The notes under the pieces: generated by a model
Seen by the model: only the letters and a program-made list of their open reading frames with translations
Databases searched by the model: none
Told to the model about the DNA's origin: nothing
NCBI GenBank assembly: GCA_041394945.1
Contig: JAWKHH010000001.1
Location: 248,001-312,000 of the forward strand
Direction of reading: 5' to 3'
DNA length: 64,000 nucleotides
From: Bryobacteraceae bacterium
GTDB taxonomy: Bacteria; Acidobacteriota; Terriglobia; Bryobacterales; Bryobacteraceae
Translations under genes and position numbers: made by a program
In this document: positions 42,572 to 50,598 of the stretch, piece by piece
How the letters are laid out: each line of letters opens with the position of its first letter
How positions within the stretch are numbered: the first letter of the stretch is position 1

Positions 42572-43948
42572 ATGCCGCCACTCGATCCCGACGTTTGCTA
42601 CCGCGCCCTCGCCGCTCGCGACGCCCGCTTCGACGGCCGCTTCTTCACCGGAGTCCGCACAACCGGCATCTTCTGCCGTCCCGTCTGCCCGGCCAATACC
42701 CCCAAAGCCGCCAATTGCCGCTTCTTCCATTCCTCCGCCGCCGCCATCGCCGCCGGCTTCCGCCCCTGCCTCCGCTGCCGCCCCGAATGGGCTCCGGAAA
42801 CCTTCGACGCTCTCAGCACCGCCCGCACCGTCCGCCGCGCCCTGGACCTCATCGATACCGGCGCCCTCGACCAAGCCGCCGCGCCCGACCTCGCCGCCCG
42901 CCTCGGCATCGGCGACCGTCACCTCCGCCGCCTCTTCCGCGACACCCTCGGCGCGTCTCCGCGCGAGGTCGCCACCACGCGCCGCCTGCTCTTCGCCCGC
43001 CGGCTTCTCACGTCCACTTCCCTGCCCGTCTCCGCCATCGCCTATGAGTCTGGATTCTCCAGCCTCCGCCGCTTCAATGAGGCCTTTCGCGCCAACATGA
43101 ACTGCACCCCCAGCGATCTCCGCAAAGGCAACCGCCCCGCGGCGCCGCCCGGGATCCTCTTGCATCTCCCCTTCACGCCCCCTTACGATTGGGACGGCAT
43201 CATCGCTTTCCTCGCCCCGCGCGCCATTCCCGGCCTCGAAACCGTGGAACCCCACCGTTACCACCGGACCTTTCGCATCGGCAGCGCTCAAGGCAGTGTC
43301 GAAGTCCGCCGGCCCCAGGGCGCATTCCTCCCCGTCGCCGTCGACCTCCCCGAGGCCCGGGGACTCCGCGACATCATCCGCCGCCTGTCCCACCTGTTCG
43401 ACCTCAACGCCAACCCGGAACTCATCGCCCAACACCTCGGCGGACTCTCCGTCACACCCGGACTCCGCGTCCCCGGCGCCTGGGACTCCTTCGAACTCGC
43501 CGTCCGCGCCGTGCTCGGCCAGCAGGTCTCCGTCAAAGGCGCCACCACCCTGGCCGCCCGCATCGCCGCCGCCTATGGCGAACTCCACGCCTTCCCCACG
43601 CCCGAGACTCTTGCCGAAGCCGACTTCGCCGCCATCGGGCTTACCGCTGCCCGCGCCGCCACCCTCCGGGGCCTCGCCTCGGCCGTCGCCACCGGCGGCC
43701 TCGACTTCACCCGCCCCGACTGCCTCGACAGGCTCCTCACCCTGCCCGGCATCGGCCCCTGGACCGCCCAGTACATCGCCATGCGCGCCCTCCGCGAGCC
43801 CGACGCCTTCCCCGCCGGCGACCTCGGCCTCCGCAAGGCGCTCGGAAGCGACGGCAAACCGGCCACCGAGCGCGAAGCCGAACAAACCGCCGAACAGTGG
43901 CGTCCTTGGCGCGCCTACGCCGCATTTCAACTCTGGAGATCGCTGTGA
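42572..43948 (+). CDS. Ada/AlkA fusion: methylphosphotriester-sensing regulator and DNA-3-methyladenine glycosylase II
   Basis: 458 residues, three parts. Residues 1-80: Ada metal-binding domain with C35, C39, C66 and C69 (GIFCRPVC and PCLRC), in which the first Cys receives methyl from phosphotriesters. Residues about 85-185: AraC-type helix-turn-helix (RHLRRLFRDTLGASPREV and AIAYESGFSSLRRFNEAF). Residues about 200-458: AlkA glycosylase with the helix-hairpin-helix LTLPGIGPWTAQYIAM and the catalytic Asp in AGDLGLRKAL. It both senses alkylation and removes alkylated bases. Ogt follows by 4-base overlap. Confidence 0.93.
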   Translation: MPPLDPDVCYRALAARDARFDGRFFTGVRTTGIFCRPVCPANTPKAANCRFFHSSAAAIAAGFRPCLRCRPEWAPETFDALSTARTVRRALDLIDTGALDQAAAPDLAARLGIGDRHLRRLFRDTLGASPREVATTRRLLFARRLLTSTSLPVSAIAYESGFSSLRRFNEAFRANMNCTPSDLRKGNRPAAPPGILLHLPFTPPYDWDGIIAFLAPRAIPGLETVEPHRYHRTFRIGSAQGSVEVRRPQGAFLPVAVDLPEARGLRDIIRRLSHLFDLNANPELIAQHLGGLSVTPGLRVPGAWDSFELAVRAVLGQQVSVKGATTLAARIAAAYGELHAFPTPETLAEADFAAIGLTAARAATLRGLASAVATGGLDFTRPDCLDRLLTLPGIGPWTAQYIAMRALREPDAFPAGDLGLRKALGSDGKPATEREAEQTAEQWRPWRAYAAFQLWRSL

Positions 43949-44439
43949 ACACCCTCACTCTCGAACGATTTGATTCGCCCGTCGGCCGGCTCACGCTCGC
44001 ATCTACGCCCGAAGCCGTCATCGCCCTCGAGTTCGAAGACTTAGACGAACGTCTGAAAAGGCTCATCGGACCCACCGAGTTCGCACCGGCGCGCCACCAG
44101 TCCGACTTCCGCCGCCGCATCGAAGCCTACTTCCACGGCGATCTCACCGCCGTCGATTCCATCCCCGTCCGCTCGCTCGGCACAGCCTTCCAAACCACCG
44201 TCTGGACCGCCCTCCGCACCATCCCGGCGTCGCAGACTCTCACCTACCGCGAACTCGCCCAACGCATCGGGCGCCCCAACGCCTGCCGCGCCGTCGGCCA
44301 CGCCAATTCCCTCAACCCGGTCGCCATCGTCCAGCCGTGCCACCGTGTCATCGGCGCCAACGGATCGCTCACAGGCTACGCGGGCGGACTCGAACGCAAG
44401 CATTGGCTGCTCCAACACGAGGGCGCGCGCCTGCTTTGA
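43945..44439 (+). CDS. ogt: methylated-DNA--protein-cysteine methyltransferase
   Basis: 164 residues. The active-site phrase is VQPCHRVIGANG with acceptor C132; upstream the DNA-binding helix TYRELAQRIGRPNACRAVGHA has the arginine finger. The C-terminal tail ends in YAGGLERKHWLL, normal for Ogt/MGMT. It repairs O6-methylguanine by suicide methyl transfer. The GTG start overlaps the stop of the Ada-AlkA gene (GTGA), with GGAGA upstream. The two genes make a compact adaptive-response unit. Confidence 0.95.
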   Translation: MNTLTLERFDSPVGRLTLASTPEAVIALEFEDLDERLKRLIGPTEFAPARHQSDFRRRIEAYFHGDLTAVDSIPVRSLGTAFQTTVWTALRTIPASQTLTYRELAQRIGRPNACRAVGHANSLNPVAIVQPCHRVIGANGSLTGYAGGLERKHWLLQHEGARLL

Positions 44440-44464
44440 TGTTTTCACGCAGAGTACTTTGCAG

Positions 44465-44470
44465 TATAAT
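44465..44470 (+). promoter_or_regulatory. consensus -10 box directly before a GTG start
   Basis: TATAAT with TTTTCA at 44442-44447 (17-base spacer) as a possible -35. It ends 6 nt before the GTG at 44477. Transcription would begin at about the start codon, so the message may be leaderless. Confidence 0.5.
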
Positions 44471-44476
44471 GAGAAG

Positions 44477-45289
44477 GTGACTCGGAGGAACTTCCTGCTC
44501 GGGGCCGTCGCCCCGATTCCGGCGGGCGCCGCCTGGGGCGTCACTGAAGCCCGTTGGCTCAACGTCGTTCATGCCGCGCTGCCCGATGCGCCGGCCCGCC
44601 CCATCCGCTTGCTCCACATCTCGGACCTGCACGCCTCTGTCTGGGTGCCCCGCGAAACCATCGACAGCGCCATCCACCAGGCCGAGACGTTGCGTCCCGA
44701 TCTCATCTGCATCACCGGCGATTTCATCACCCGGCGAACCGGCTTTGAACCGGCCGTCTACCGCGAGCAGTTGCGGCGGCTGGCCCGAGTCGCCCCGGCC
44801 TTCGCCACGCTTGGCAATCACGACGGCGGCGTGTGGTCGGCGCGGCGCGGCGGGCTCGCCGATACGTCGTCCGTGCGCGCCCTGCTCGCCGCCGCGGGAA
44901 TCGAACTGCTCCACAACCGCAACGTGACCATCGGCGTGGACGGACGCCGACTCAACCTGGTCGGCGTAGGCGACCTATGGTCCCGCCAGATCGACTCGCG
45001 GAAGGCGTTCGCCGGAGCCGCCCCGGACGCCGTGCTGCTTTCCCACAACCCCGATTCGAAGGATCTCGTGCGTGGCTACCCGTGGCGGCTGATGCTTTCG
45101 GGCCACACCCACGGCGGACAACTCCGCGTCCCCGTCTTCGGAACGCCGTTCGCTCCCGTGAAGGACCGCCGCTACGTCGACGGTCTGCGCGAGTGGGAGG
45201 GCCGCCACATCCATGTCACTCGCGGCGTCGGCAACACGCTCGGCATGCGCTGGAACTGCCCGCCGGAAATCAACCTGCTCGAAGTCTGA
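44477..45289 (+). CDS. Tat-exported calcineurin-like phosphoesterase (YkuE/LpxG type)
   Basis: 270 residues. The N terminus reads TRRNFLLGA, a twin-arginine signal, followed by a hydrophobic stretch. The metallophosphatase motifs are all present: LLHISDLHAS, CITGDFITRR, LGNHDGGVWS, LLSHNP and LSGHTHGGQ. Relatives (YkuE, LpxG, UDP-2,3-diacylglucosamine hydrolase types) act on envelope phospholipids or lipid A precursors. The GTG start is used because the Tat motif follows at once; no ATG is available and a consensus -10 ends 6 nt upstream. Confidence 0.86.
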   Translation: MTRRNFLLGAVAPIPAGAAWGVTEARWLNVVHAALPDAPARPIRLLHISDLHASVWVPRETIDSAIHQAETLRPDLICITGDFITRRTGFEPAVYREQLRRLARVAPAFATLGNHDGGVWSARRGGLADTSSVRALLAAAGIELLHNRNVTIGVDGRRLNLVGVGDLWSRQIDSRKAFAGAAPDAVLLSHNPDSKDLVRGYPWRLMLSGHTHGGQLRVPVFGTPFAPVKDRRYVDGLREWEGRHIHVTRGVGNTLGMRWNCPPEINLLEV

Positions 45290-45310
45290 TCCCGCCGGCG
45301 GGTTCGCGCT

Positions 45311-45868
45311 CTATCTTCCGGCGGCGATGCTCGCGGCCATCGCCAGCCTGTGATCCTGGTTCCACGGAGGTCCCACGGCCTTTCGGACCGTCGCGAAGTA
45401 GGCGTCGAGACCGTTCAGCCCCAACGCCTCACCTGCGGCGCCGAATACCTTCTTCGAGTCGAACCAGTAGACCGGCCAGCCGCGCGCCTCCGCCGCCCCG
45501 GCCAGCGCCCGCCGGTACATCACCCAATCCGCGACGTTGCGGGCTCGATAGTCCGTGATGCATTCCGCGATCGTCGCCGGGAGTTTCGGGCACTTTCGCA
45601 GCGCGACGCCGGCAATCCGCGGAACCGACTCCGCCACACCGTCCAGCGCCACACCGGCGCAGCGTTCCGCCGACAGGCGCACTCGCTCCACCAACGCCAC
45701 CGCTTCGTCCAGCGGCAGGTGCTGCCCGTCCCAGTGATGGGGGAGTTTCGGCACGCCGTCTTCAACGAGGTCCACGCGCCGCCGGTCAACCAGTGCCCCG
45801 TCTCGGGACCCGGTCACCATCACCGCCCACCCGCCATGGTCCGATACGCCGATGACGCCGCCGCTCAT
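45311..45868 (-). CDS. hypothetical protein
   Basis: 185 residues from the ATG at 45868; ATGs at 45883 and 45910 are in frame. It opens with GGVIGVSDHGGWAVMVTG, which might be an RNase H-like first strand, and has PVYWFDSKKVFG and QDHRLAMAASIAAG near the end. No membrane helix or signal peptide. It may be a small nuclease-like protein but I cannot name the family. A GC-rich palindrome (CCCGCCGGCGGG at 45291-45302) lies between it and the phosphoesterase gene. Confidence 0.5.
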   Translation of the reverse strand: MSGGVIGVSDHGGWAVMVTGSRDGALVDRRRVDLVEDGVPKLPHHWDGQHLPLDEAVALVERVRLSAERCAGVALDGVAESVPRIAGVALRKCPKLPATIAECITDYRARNVADWVMYRRALAGAAEARGWPVYWFDSKKVFGAAGEALGLNGLDAYFATVRKAVGPPWNQDHRLAMAASIAAGR

Positions 45869-45971
45869 AAGGTTCCGACCCATCTTACCGTCGCCGGCGG
45901 CTGCGGTCACGGCCTCTGGAAATCCGATAATGGCTGTGGCTGCAACCGGATCCCTGGTCGCTCCCCCCGGC

Positions 45972-45985
45972 GCTGTTGCAACAGC
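45972..45985. promoter_or_regulatory. perfect 14-base palindrome
   Basis: GCTGTTGCAACAGC upstream of the hypothetical gene at 45311-45868. It has the look of a dimeric repressor site; no regulator next to it can be linked with certainty. Confidence 0.4.
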
Positions 45986-46060
45986 ATGGGAGAATGAAAT
46001 TGCCGGTGAGACGCGGCCCCGAAAAAGCGCTGATGCAAAAATCGGATCGAACCCAGTTTA

Positions 46061-46086
46061 GTGATTTAGAATCAATCACATGATTG
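46061..46086. promoter_or_regulatory. nested AT-rich inverted repeats
   Basis: GTGATT at 46061-46066 pairs with AATCAC at 46074-46079, and CAATCA at 46073-46078 pairs with TGATTG at 46081-46086. The repeats lie in the AT-rich part of the gap between two minus-strand genes. Confidence 0.35.
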
Positions 46087-46124
46087 GCTTCGTTCAGTTT
46101 TTCGAACCCAATTTTCAGGTATAG

Positions 46125-46409
46125 TTACGTCGTCGGACGGCCGCCGCGGCCGTAGCGGTTCAGCTTTACCGCCGCAATCGCCAGTACCGCCGCCAGCAGC
46201 ACCCAAACGTGCCAATGCGACAACGGCCCTTCTTCGATGGCGAAGTTCGACGCTAGCGACAGATCCGCCGCCAGTCGCCACATGGCGAGGATGAACGCCA
46301 TCACCGCGGCCGGGGCCAGCAAGCCCGCGCTGGCAAGCGCGAGCGGCCGATTCTTCCCCTCCCGGTCCTGAAACTCGGTGCCTCGGCCGAGGCGTAATCG
46401 GACCAACAT
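46125..46409 (-). CDS. small two-helix membrane protein
   Basis: 94 residues. A basic head (MLVRLRLGRGTEFQDREGKN) is followed by two membrane helices (LLAPAAVMAFILAMWRLAADL and WHVWVLLAAVLAIAAVKL) and a basic tail. AAGGGGAG lies 8 nt before the ATG and TACAAT (46428-46433, read on the minus strand) is a fair -10. No family recognised. It is divergent from the Gfo/Idh/MocA gene. Confidence 0.6.
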   Translation of the reverse strand: MLVRLRLGRGTEFQDREGKNRPLALASAGLLAPAAVMAFILAMWRLAADLSLASNFAIEEGPLSHWHVWVLLAAVLAIAAVKLNRYGRGGRPTT

Positions 46410-46424
46410 GAGCTCAGACTCCCC

Positions 46425-46454
46425 TTGATTGTAGCCCAACCCGAGCGGTAAACT
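46425..46454 (+). promoter_or_regulatory. candidate promoter of the Gfo/Idh/MocA gene
   Basis: TTGATT at 46425-46430, an 18-base spacer and TAAACT at 46449-46454. AAAGGA at 46495-46500 is the ribosome site before the ATG at 46507. It overlaps the divergent -10 of the small membrane gene. Confidence 0.35.
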
Positions 46455-46506
46455 CGTGAGTTCCCAACAACGCACGTCCCAGACGACACGACAGAAAGGA
46501 TCTTCG

Positions 46507-47649
46507 ATGGCAACTATCCGCACGGCAATCATCGGCACCGGCTTCATGGGCAAAGTTCACAGGGAGGCCATCCGGCGGCTCGGCAACGTGGATGTCGTCG
46601 CCGTCGCCGGCGAGACGGACCGCATGGCCGCGGACTTCGCCGCCGCGAACCAGATTGCCCGCTTCACCGGCGACTGGAAATCGCTCGTCGGCGACAAGGA
46701 AGTCGAGGCGGTTCACATCGTGACGCCCAACGCCACGCATGCCGAAATGGCCATCGCCTTCGCCAAGGCCGGCCAGCATGTGCTCTGCGAAAAGCCGCTC
46801 GCCATGACCTCCGCCGAGGCGAAGAAGATGCTCGAGACCGCCACCAGGAACGGTGTCGTCCATGCGACGAACCATAACCTTCGGTGCTACCCCATGGTCC
46901 AGCACGCCCGCGAGATGATCGCCGCCGGCGACCTCGGCGATGTCCTCATCGTACAGGGAACTTACTATCAGGATTGGCTCCTCTACGAAACCGACTACAA
47001 CTGGCGGATCCATGCCGGCGCGGCCGGCGCGCTCCGGTGCGTCGGCGACGTCGGGTCGCATTGGATGGACATGATCCAGCATGTCACCGGCCTGAGAATC
47101 ACGGCGCTTTGCGCCGATCTGCAGACCTTCCATAAGAAACGGAAGAAGCCGAAAGGCAACGTCGAAACCTTCTCCGCCAAGCTCGCCAAGGGTAAAGGTT
47201 ACGAGGAGTACGACGTCGACACCGAAGACTTCGGCGCATGTCTCGTCCGTCTCGGCGACCGCGCTCGAGGCGCTTACTCGGTGAGCCAGGTTTCAGCCGG
47301 CTGCAAGAACCGCTTCGAGTTCGAGGTCTTCGGAACCAAGGCGGGCCTCCGCTGGAATCAGGAAACGCCCGATCTGCTGTGGATCGGCCACCGCAACGAG
47401 CCCAACCAGATCATCGTCAAAGACCCGTCGCTGATGAAGGGCAAATCCGCCACCTACGCCGACCTGCCGGGCGGCCACTCCGAAGGCTACGACGATGCCC
47501 ACAAGCAGCTCTTCCGCCGCTTCTACGCCAAGATCGCCGACCCGAAAATCACGGGCGACTTCCCCACTTTCGCCGACGGCCTATGGGGCATGAACTGCCT
47601 CGACGCCATACTCAAGAGTCAGAAGAAGCAGGGCTGGGTGAAGCTGTAG
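46507..47649 (+). CDS. Gfo/Idh/MocA-family oxidoreductase
   Basis: 380 residues. N-terminal NAD(P) fold with AIIGTGFMGKVHREA and HVLCEKPLAM (catalytic Lys of the EKP motif), then the alpha/beta sugar-binding domain with CVGDVGSHWMDMIQHVTG (GDxGxHxxD). No signal peptide. It oxidises or reduces a sugar, inositol or related polyol; substrate unknown. The ATG at 46507 has a good AAAGGA site; the frame opens at 46456. Its stop abuts the convergent hydrolase gene. Confidence 0.86.
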   Translation: MATIRTAIIGTGFMGKVHREAIRRLGNVDVVAVAGETDRMAADFAAANQIARFTGDWKSLVGDKEVEAVHIVTPNATHAEMAIAFAKAGQHVLCEKPLAMTSAEAKKMLETATRNGVVHATNHNLRCYPMVQHAREMIAAGDLGDVLIVQGTYYQDWLLYETDYNWRIHAGAAGALRCVGDVGSHWMDMIQHVTGLRITALCADLQTFHKKRKKPKGNVETFSAKLAKGKGYEEYDVDTEDFGACLVRLGDRARGAYSVSQVSAGCKNRFEFEVFGTKAGLRWNQETPDLLWIGHRNEPNQIIVKDPSLMKGKSATYADLPGGHSEGYDDAHKQLFRRFYAKIADPKITGDFPTFADGLWGMNCLDAILKSQKKQGWVKL

Positions 47650-49485
47650 TTACTCCGGCTGCCAGGATTCGTTGAACAGCCCCGCGGCGACTGCCTTGCC
47701 GTCTCCATCGAGCACGGCCCAGTCGCCCAGCCGCGGGTACAACAGCGCGTTTGTCCCCCGGAATTCCTTCTCGCCGAACGTGTGGCCGGTGTTGAGCACC
47801 ACGTATCGGGAAGGGTTCAACGGGTTTGGATAGATCATCGCAAGGGTGTGCCCGGCCGCCGGAAACGCCTTCCCGCCCACGCGGATCTCCTTGGCGTTCC
47901 ACTGCACGGGCAGCTTCGGAAGCACCTTCGCGATCAGCGGATTCGACGCCGCGTCGCCGAACAGGATCAGGTTGTGGTCGCGGATTTGCGCCGCTTCGAC
48001 TTCGCTCGCACGGAGCACGCGTGGGTCGCCGCGCATCCACTTGGCGAACTCGGCGAGGAAACGAGTCATCGACGCCGGCTCCTCGCCGCTCGGGCGGACG
48101 ACGGCGAAGGAGTCCATGAACGCGTCGTCGATCGGACCCTGCAGTCCGTGGCGCTTGCGGAGGCCGTGAATCGTGCCCTTGGCCCACTTGCCGTTGGTCC
48201 GCGTGAACGAGCCCGCTGAGCTGAATTTCTGGCCGTCGATCTCGACCGTGCCTTTCCCCGCCACCGTGATCGCCGCGACGTTGCTGGTCTTGATCGACGC
48301 CCCGTTGGCGTCCACCTGCGCGCGGTCATAGTGGCGTTCGAGCGCGTCGACGGTGATGCGAAACGCGCGGTTGTACCGCGTGGTGTAGGTGACGAACGAC
48401 AACGGCGACGGCTCGTGCAGCCCCTCGGCGGCGTAGCGGTCGAGGAACGCGTCAGACTCCTTCTTGCTGTCGGGGTGGAACTTGTGGCCGATGTTCGGGC
48501 CGACTAGAAACAGCGCCCGCACGTCCGGTTTGCCGAACAGGTTCTCGGTCTTCAGTTGCTCCTGGATGTTGAGCGACGCCCGCAGTTGAGGATCCTGATC
48601 GCCGCCGTAGCCGACGGTCGGTACAAGCAGCACGTTCCGCGCCCAGTCCATGGCGTCGTAGATGTGGAGCACCGGAGTGACCCATGCCGGGGGGTTGGTC
48701 ACCTTCGCGTAGCGGATGGTTTCGTTGAAGCCGGCTCCGGCTTCGAGGGCCGCCCAGCGGTCGGCGTGGTGCATGCCGATGTGCCACGTCCCGGCGCCAC
48801 CCATCGAGAATCCGCGGAGTACAATGCGCTTCGGGTCGATCTTGTAGCGTGACTGGACCGACTCGAGCGCCTCGAAAATGTCGGTTTCCCCCGCCCAGCG
48901 GTAGGCGTTGTTGGTGCGGCCGAAGACGTGGAGTTCGATGCGGTCCGAATACGTGGCGGCGTCGGGCCTGGCGTTTTCCGCCGCCGCGATGAAGCTCACT
49001 TCGGTGAGCGTCGCGCCGCGGCCGTGGAGCACGAGATCGAGCCGGTTGGGTTTGGAGAGATCGAGCCCGGGAGGAACCACGACGGCGTACGGCTGAATGC
49101 TTCCGTCGACCCGTGAGCGGTAGGCGAGGGCGACGCGCCCCGTCTGCGACGTCCACGGTGATTGTTTCTGCTCGAGCGCCTTCGCGCGGGCGATGCCGCG
49201 GTCCAGAATGAGCAGCGCGTTGCCGAGATAGTTCTTGTTGAAGAACTCCTCGGGATGCCGCAGCAGCCAGGCGCCGGCCTTGTGATAGACCTCGACGTCG
49301 GCGAGCAGCGTGGCGTCGGTGTGATCGCGCAGGAGCGAAACCCGTTTGCCGAGCTCGGTCATCTTGCCGATCACCTGGGTCCTCTCAGCCTCGGTGGGAA
49401 CGTAGGAAGGAGGAGGGGGAGGAGGGGCCTGTGCGAACAGAGCGGCGGCGAACGGGATTGTGAGAACGATATGGCGCGGAAGCAT
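47650..49485 (-). CDS. secreted alpha/beta hydrolase with PHB-depolymerase-like core
   Basis: 611 residues with signal peptide (MLPRHIVLTIPFAAALFA) and a proline run. A helical head (residues about 30-110) is followed by a hydrolase core: LVLHGRGATLTEVSF (oxyanion region), VLRGFSMGGAGTWHIG (Ser nucleophile in GFSMGG), Asp region VTPVLHIYDAMDWARNVL and a His in FLVGPNIGHKFHPDS. The last about 230 residues are beta-rich and of unknown fold. Probably a secreted esterase or peptidase. The ATG at 49485 is preferred over an upstream GTG/ATG by the signal peptide. The plus strand changes from C-rich to G-rich across this gene. Confidence 0.75.
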   Translation of the reverse strand: MLPRHIVLTIPFAAALFAQAPPPPPPSYVPTEAERTQVIGKMTELGKRVSLLRDHTDATLLADVEVYHKAGAWLLRHPEEFFNKNYLGNALLILDRGIARAKALEQKQSPWTSQTGRVALAYRSRVDGSIQPYAVVVPPGLDLSKPNRLDLVLHGRGATLTEVSFIAAAENARPDAATYSDRIELHVFGRTNNAYRWAGETDIFEALESVQSRYKIDPKRIVLRGFSMGGAGTWHIGMHHADRWAALEAGAGFNETIRYAKVTNPPAWVTPVLHIYDAMDWARNVLLVPTVGYGGDQDPQLRASLNIQEQLKTENLFGKPDVRALFLVGPNIGHKFHPDSKKESDAFLDRYAAEGLHEPSPLSFVTYTTRYNRAFRITVDALERHYDRAQVDANGASIKTSNVAAITVAGKGTVEIDGQKFSSAGSFTRTNGKWAKGTIHGLRKRHGLQGPIDDAFMDSFAVVRPSGEEPASMTRFLAEFAKWMRGDPRVLRASEVEAAQIRDHNLILFGDAASNPLIAKVLPKLPVQWNAKEIRVGGKAFPAAGHTLAMIYPNPLNPSRYVVLNTGHTFGEKEFRGTNALLYPRLGDWAVLDGDGKAVAAGLFNESWQPE

Positions 49486-49494
49486 TCCCACCAC

Positions 49495-49500
49495 TATAAT
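49495..49500 (+). promoter_or_regulatory. -10 box of tRNA-Glu
   Basis: Perfect TATAAT ending 15 bases before the mature tRNA; transcription would begin near 49507. No clear -35 was found. Confidence 0.5.
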
Positions 49501-49515
49501 GGGAGAAGTCCCCGT

Positions 49516-49590
49516 GGCGCTATCGTCTAAGGGTTAGGACGAAGCCCTCTCAAGGCTTAAATACGGGTTCGAATCCCGTTAGCGCTACCA
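49516..49590 (+). tRNA. tRNA-Glu (anticodon CTC), CCA encoded
   Basis: The 75-base cloverleaf folds fully: acceptor GGCGCTA with TAGCGCT (one G-T pair), D arm GTC/GAC, anticodon arm AAGCC/GGCTT with loop CTCTCAA (anticodon CTC at 49549-49551), T arm ACGGG-TTCGAAT-CCCGT, discriminator A and encoded CCA. It reads GAG codons. It is between the hydrolase and cytochrome genes and stands alone. Confidence 0.95.
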
Positions 49591-49629
49591 TTCCCGATCG
49601 GAATCTGCTAACACCTTGCTTACAGCGGC

Positions 49630-49950
49630 CTACTTCGGACTTGCCGGAGTTGGCGCATCGCGGACGTTCTTGTTGAAGCTCCGGATGTAGAGTTCGACGC
49701 CCTTCTTGAGATCCGCCGTGGCGTTGGGCGGGAGTCGTCCGGCGATGTTGGCGCGCATGAACTCGACCATGAGCAGCCGGACGTTGAGCGGCTCGCCCGC
49801 TTCGAGAGGCTTGGCGCCGGCGTCGCCGTGACAGCCGGCGCACTCCTTGAGAAAGAGCTTCTTGCCCATGACGAGGAGTTGTTTGTCCGTCTTCCCGGCC
49901 GCCCAGGCGGCGGCCGCCATGAAACCGAGGAGCGCGAGACGCGGGATCAA
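49630..49950 (-). CDS. exported monohaem cytochrome c
   Basis: 106 residues from a TTG start. Signal peptide (IPRLALLGFMAAAAWA), then one CxxCH haem site (CAGCHGD) near residue 44 and a likely axial Met in the helical C-terminal half (LLMVEFMRANI). Small periplasmic electron carrier. The TTG overlaps the stop of the upstream TPR gene (TTGA), so translation is coupled; an internal ATG would cut the signal peptide. Confidence 0.8.
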   Translation of the reverse strand: MIPRLALLGFMAAAAWAAGKTDKQLLVMGKKLFLKECAGCHGDAGAKPLEAGEPLNVRLLMVEFMRANIAGRLPPNATADLKKGVELYIRSFNKNVRDAPTPASPK

Positions 49951-50564
49951 CGCTTCCAGCCTCGCACCGCGCAGTGGACTCGCGCGACGTCGCCCATGTA
50001 GTGGTTCGCCGAGGGCTCGGCCCCGGCGTCGAGCATGTGGGGCTTGGCTTTGGCGGCGTCGCCCATGAACTCCCAGTAGAGGGCGAGGTAGAGATTGGCG
50101 TAGAAGCGGGCATTCGGGTCCGTACCGGCCGCCTTTGATACGTCCTCCGGCGTGGCCCTGCCGGCAAAGAGGCGATGGACCTGCGCCATCGGTACGCGTC
50201 CGTCCCCGGAGACAGCGATCAGGTCTTTGGACGCGGCTTCCCTGCCCTTGGTCTTTTCGACGCAGAGGGCGTGCCAGACGGCGTTTTCGACGTCCTCGGG
50301 GTTGACGGTTTTGTGGAGTGCGAACTGCTTGACGCAATCCTTCCATCGGCTGGCGTAGTAGAGCGAGATGCCGCGCTGCCAGTGGTGGGGCGCCAGGCGT
50401 GGTTCCAATTGGATCGCTTTGTCGAAGCTCTTGATGGAGGCGGCGATTTCAGCGGCCCGGAATTCGTTCTCGCCCTTCTGGTTCCATTCCCGCCAGGTGA
50501 CCTGGGCTGAGAGGGCGGCGGCAATGACGAAGGATGCGGCGAGGAATGCGAGAAAACGCAGCAT
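49947..50564 (-). CDS. exported TPR-repeat protein
   Basis: 205 residues, signal peptide (MLRFLAFLAASFVIAAALSA) and TPR-like helical pairs (FRAAEIAASIKSFDKAIQLEP, APHHWQRGISLYYASRWKDCV, NARFYANLYLALYWEFMGDAAKA). The protein probably scaffolds another secreted protein, maybe the cytochrome that follows by a 4-base overlap. No enzyme motif. Confidence 0.75.
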   Translation of the reverse strand: MLRFLAFLAASFVIAAALSAQVTWREWNQKGENEFRAAEIAASIKSFDKAIQLEPRLAPHHWQRGISLYYASRWKDCVKQFALHKTVNPEDVENAVWHALCVEKTKGREAASKDLIAVSGDGRVPMAQVHRLFAGRATPEDVSKAAGTDPNARFYANLYLALYWEFMGDAAKAKPHMLDAGAEPSANHYMGDVARVHCAVRGWKR

Positions 50565-50586
50565 AGCCGGACCCAGGTTAGCAGGT

Positions 50587-50592
50587 TAGGAT
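50587..50592 (+). promoter_or_regulatory. possible leaderless -10
   Basis: TAGGAT ends 6 nt before the ATG at 50599; no Shine-Dalgarno site is apparent apart from TAGGG adjoining the start. Confidence 0.25.
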
Positions 50593-50598
50593 TAGGGT

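Larger units (their letters stand above)
44400..49500. other. zone where plus-strand skew changes from C-rich to G-rich
   Basis: Left of about 44 kb the plus strand has many more C than G whichever strand is coding (1801-1860: G 10, C 32 in a plus gene; 30301-30360: G 15, C 31 in a minus gene). Right of about 49.5 kb G generally exceeds C (52861-52920: G 28, C 10 in a plus gene; 55801-55860: G 27, C 14 in a minus gene). Between, counts are near equal. Confidence 0.5.

Noticed and set aside
45291..45302. GC-rich palindrome CCCGCCGGCGGG between convergent genes as a terminator
   Set aside because: No loop and no T tract; such GC palindromes are frequent by chance here.
49516..49590. tRNA-Glu as an integration site of a mobile element
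   Set aside because: No integrase and no second copy of the tRNA 3' end were found on either side.
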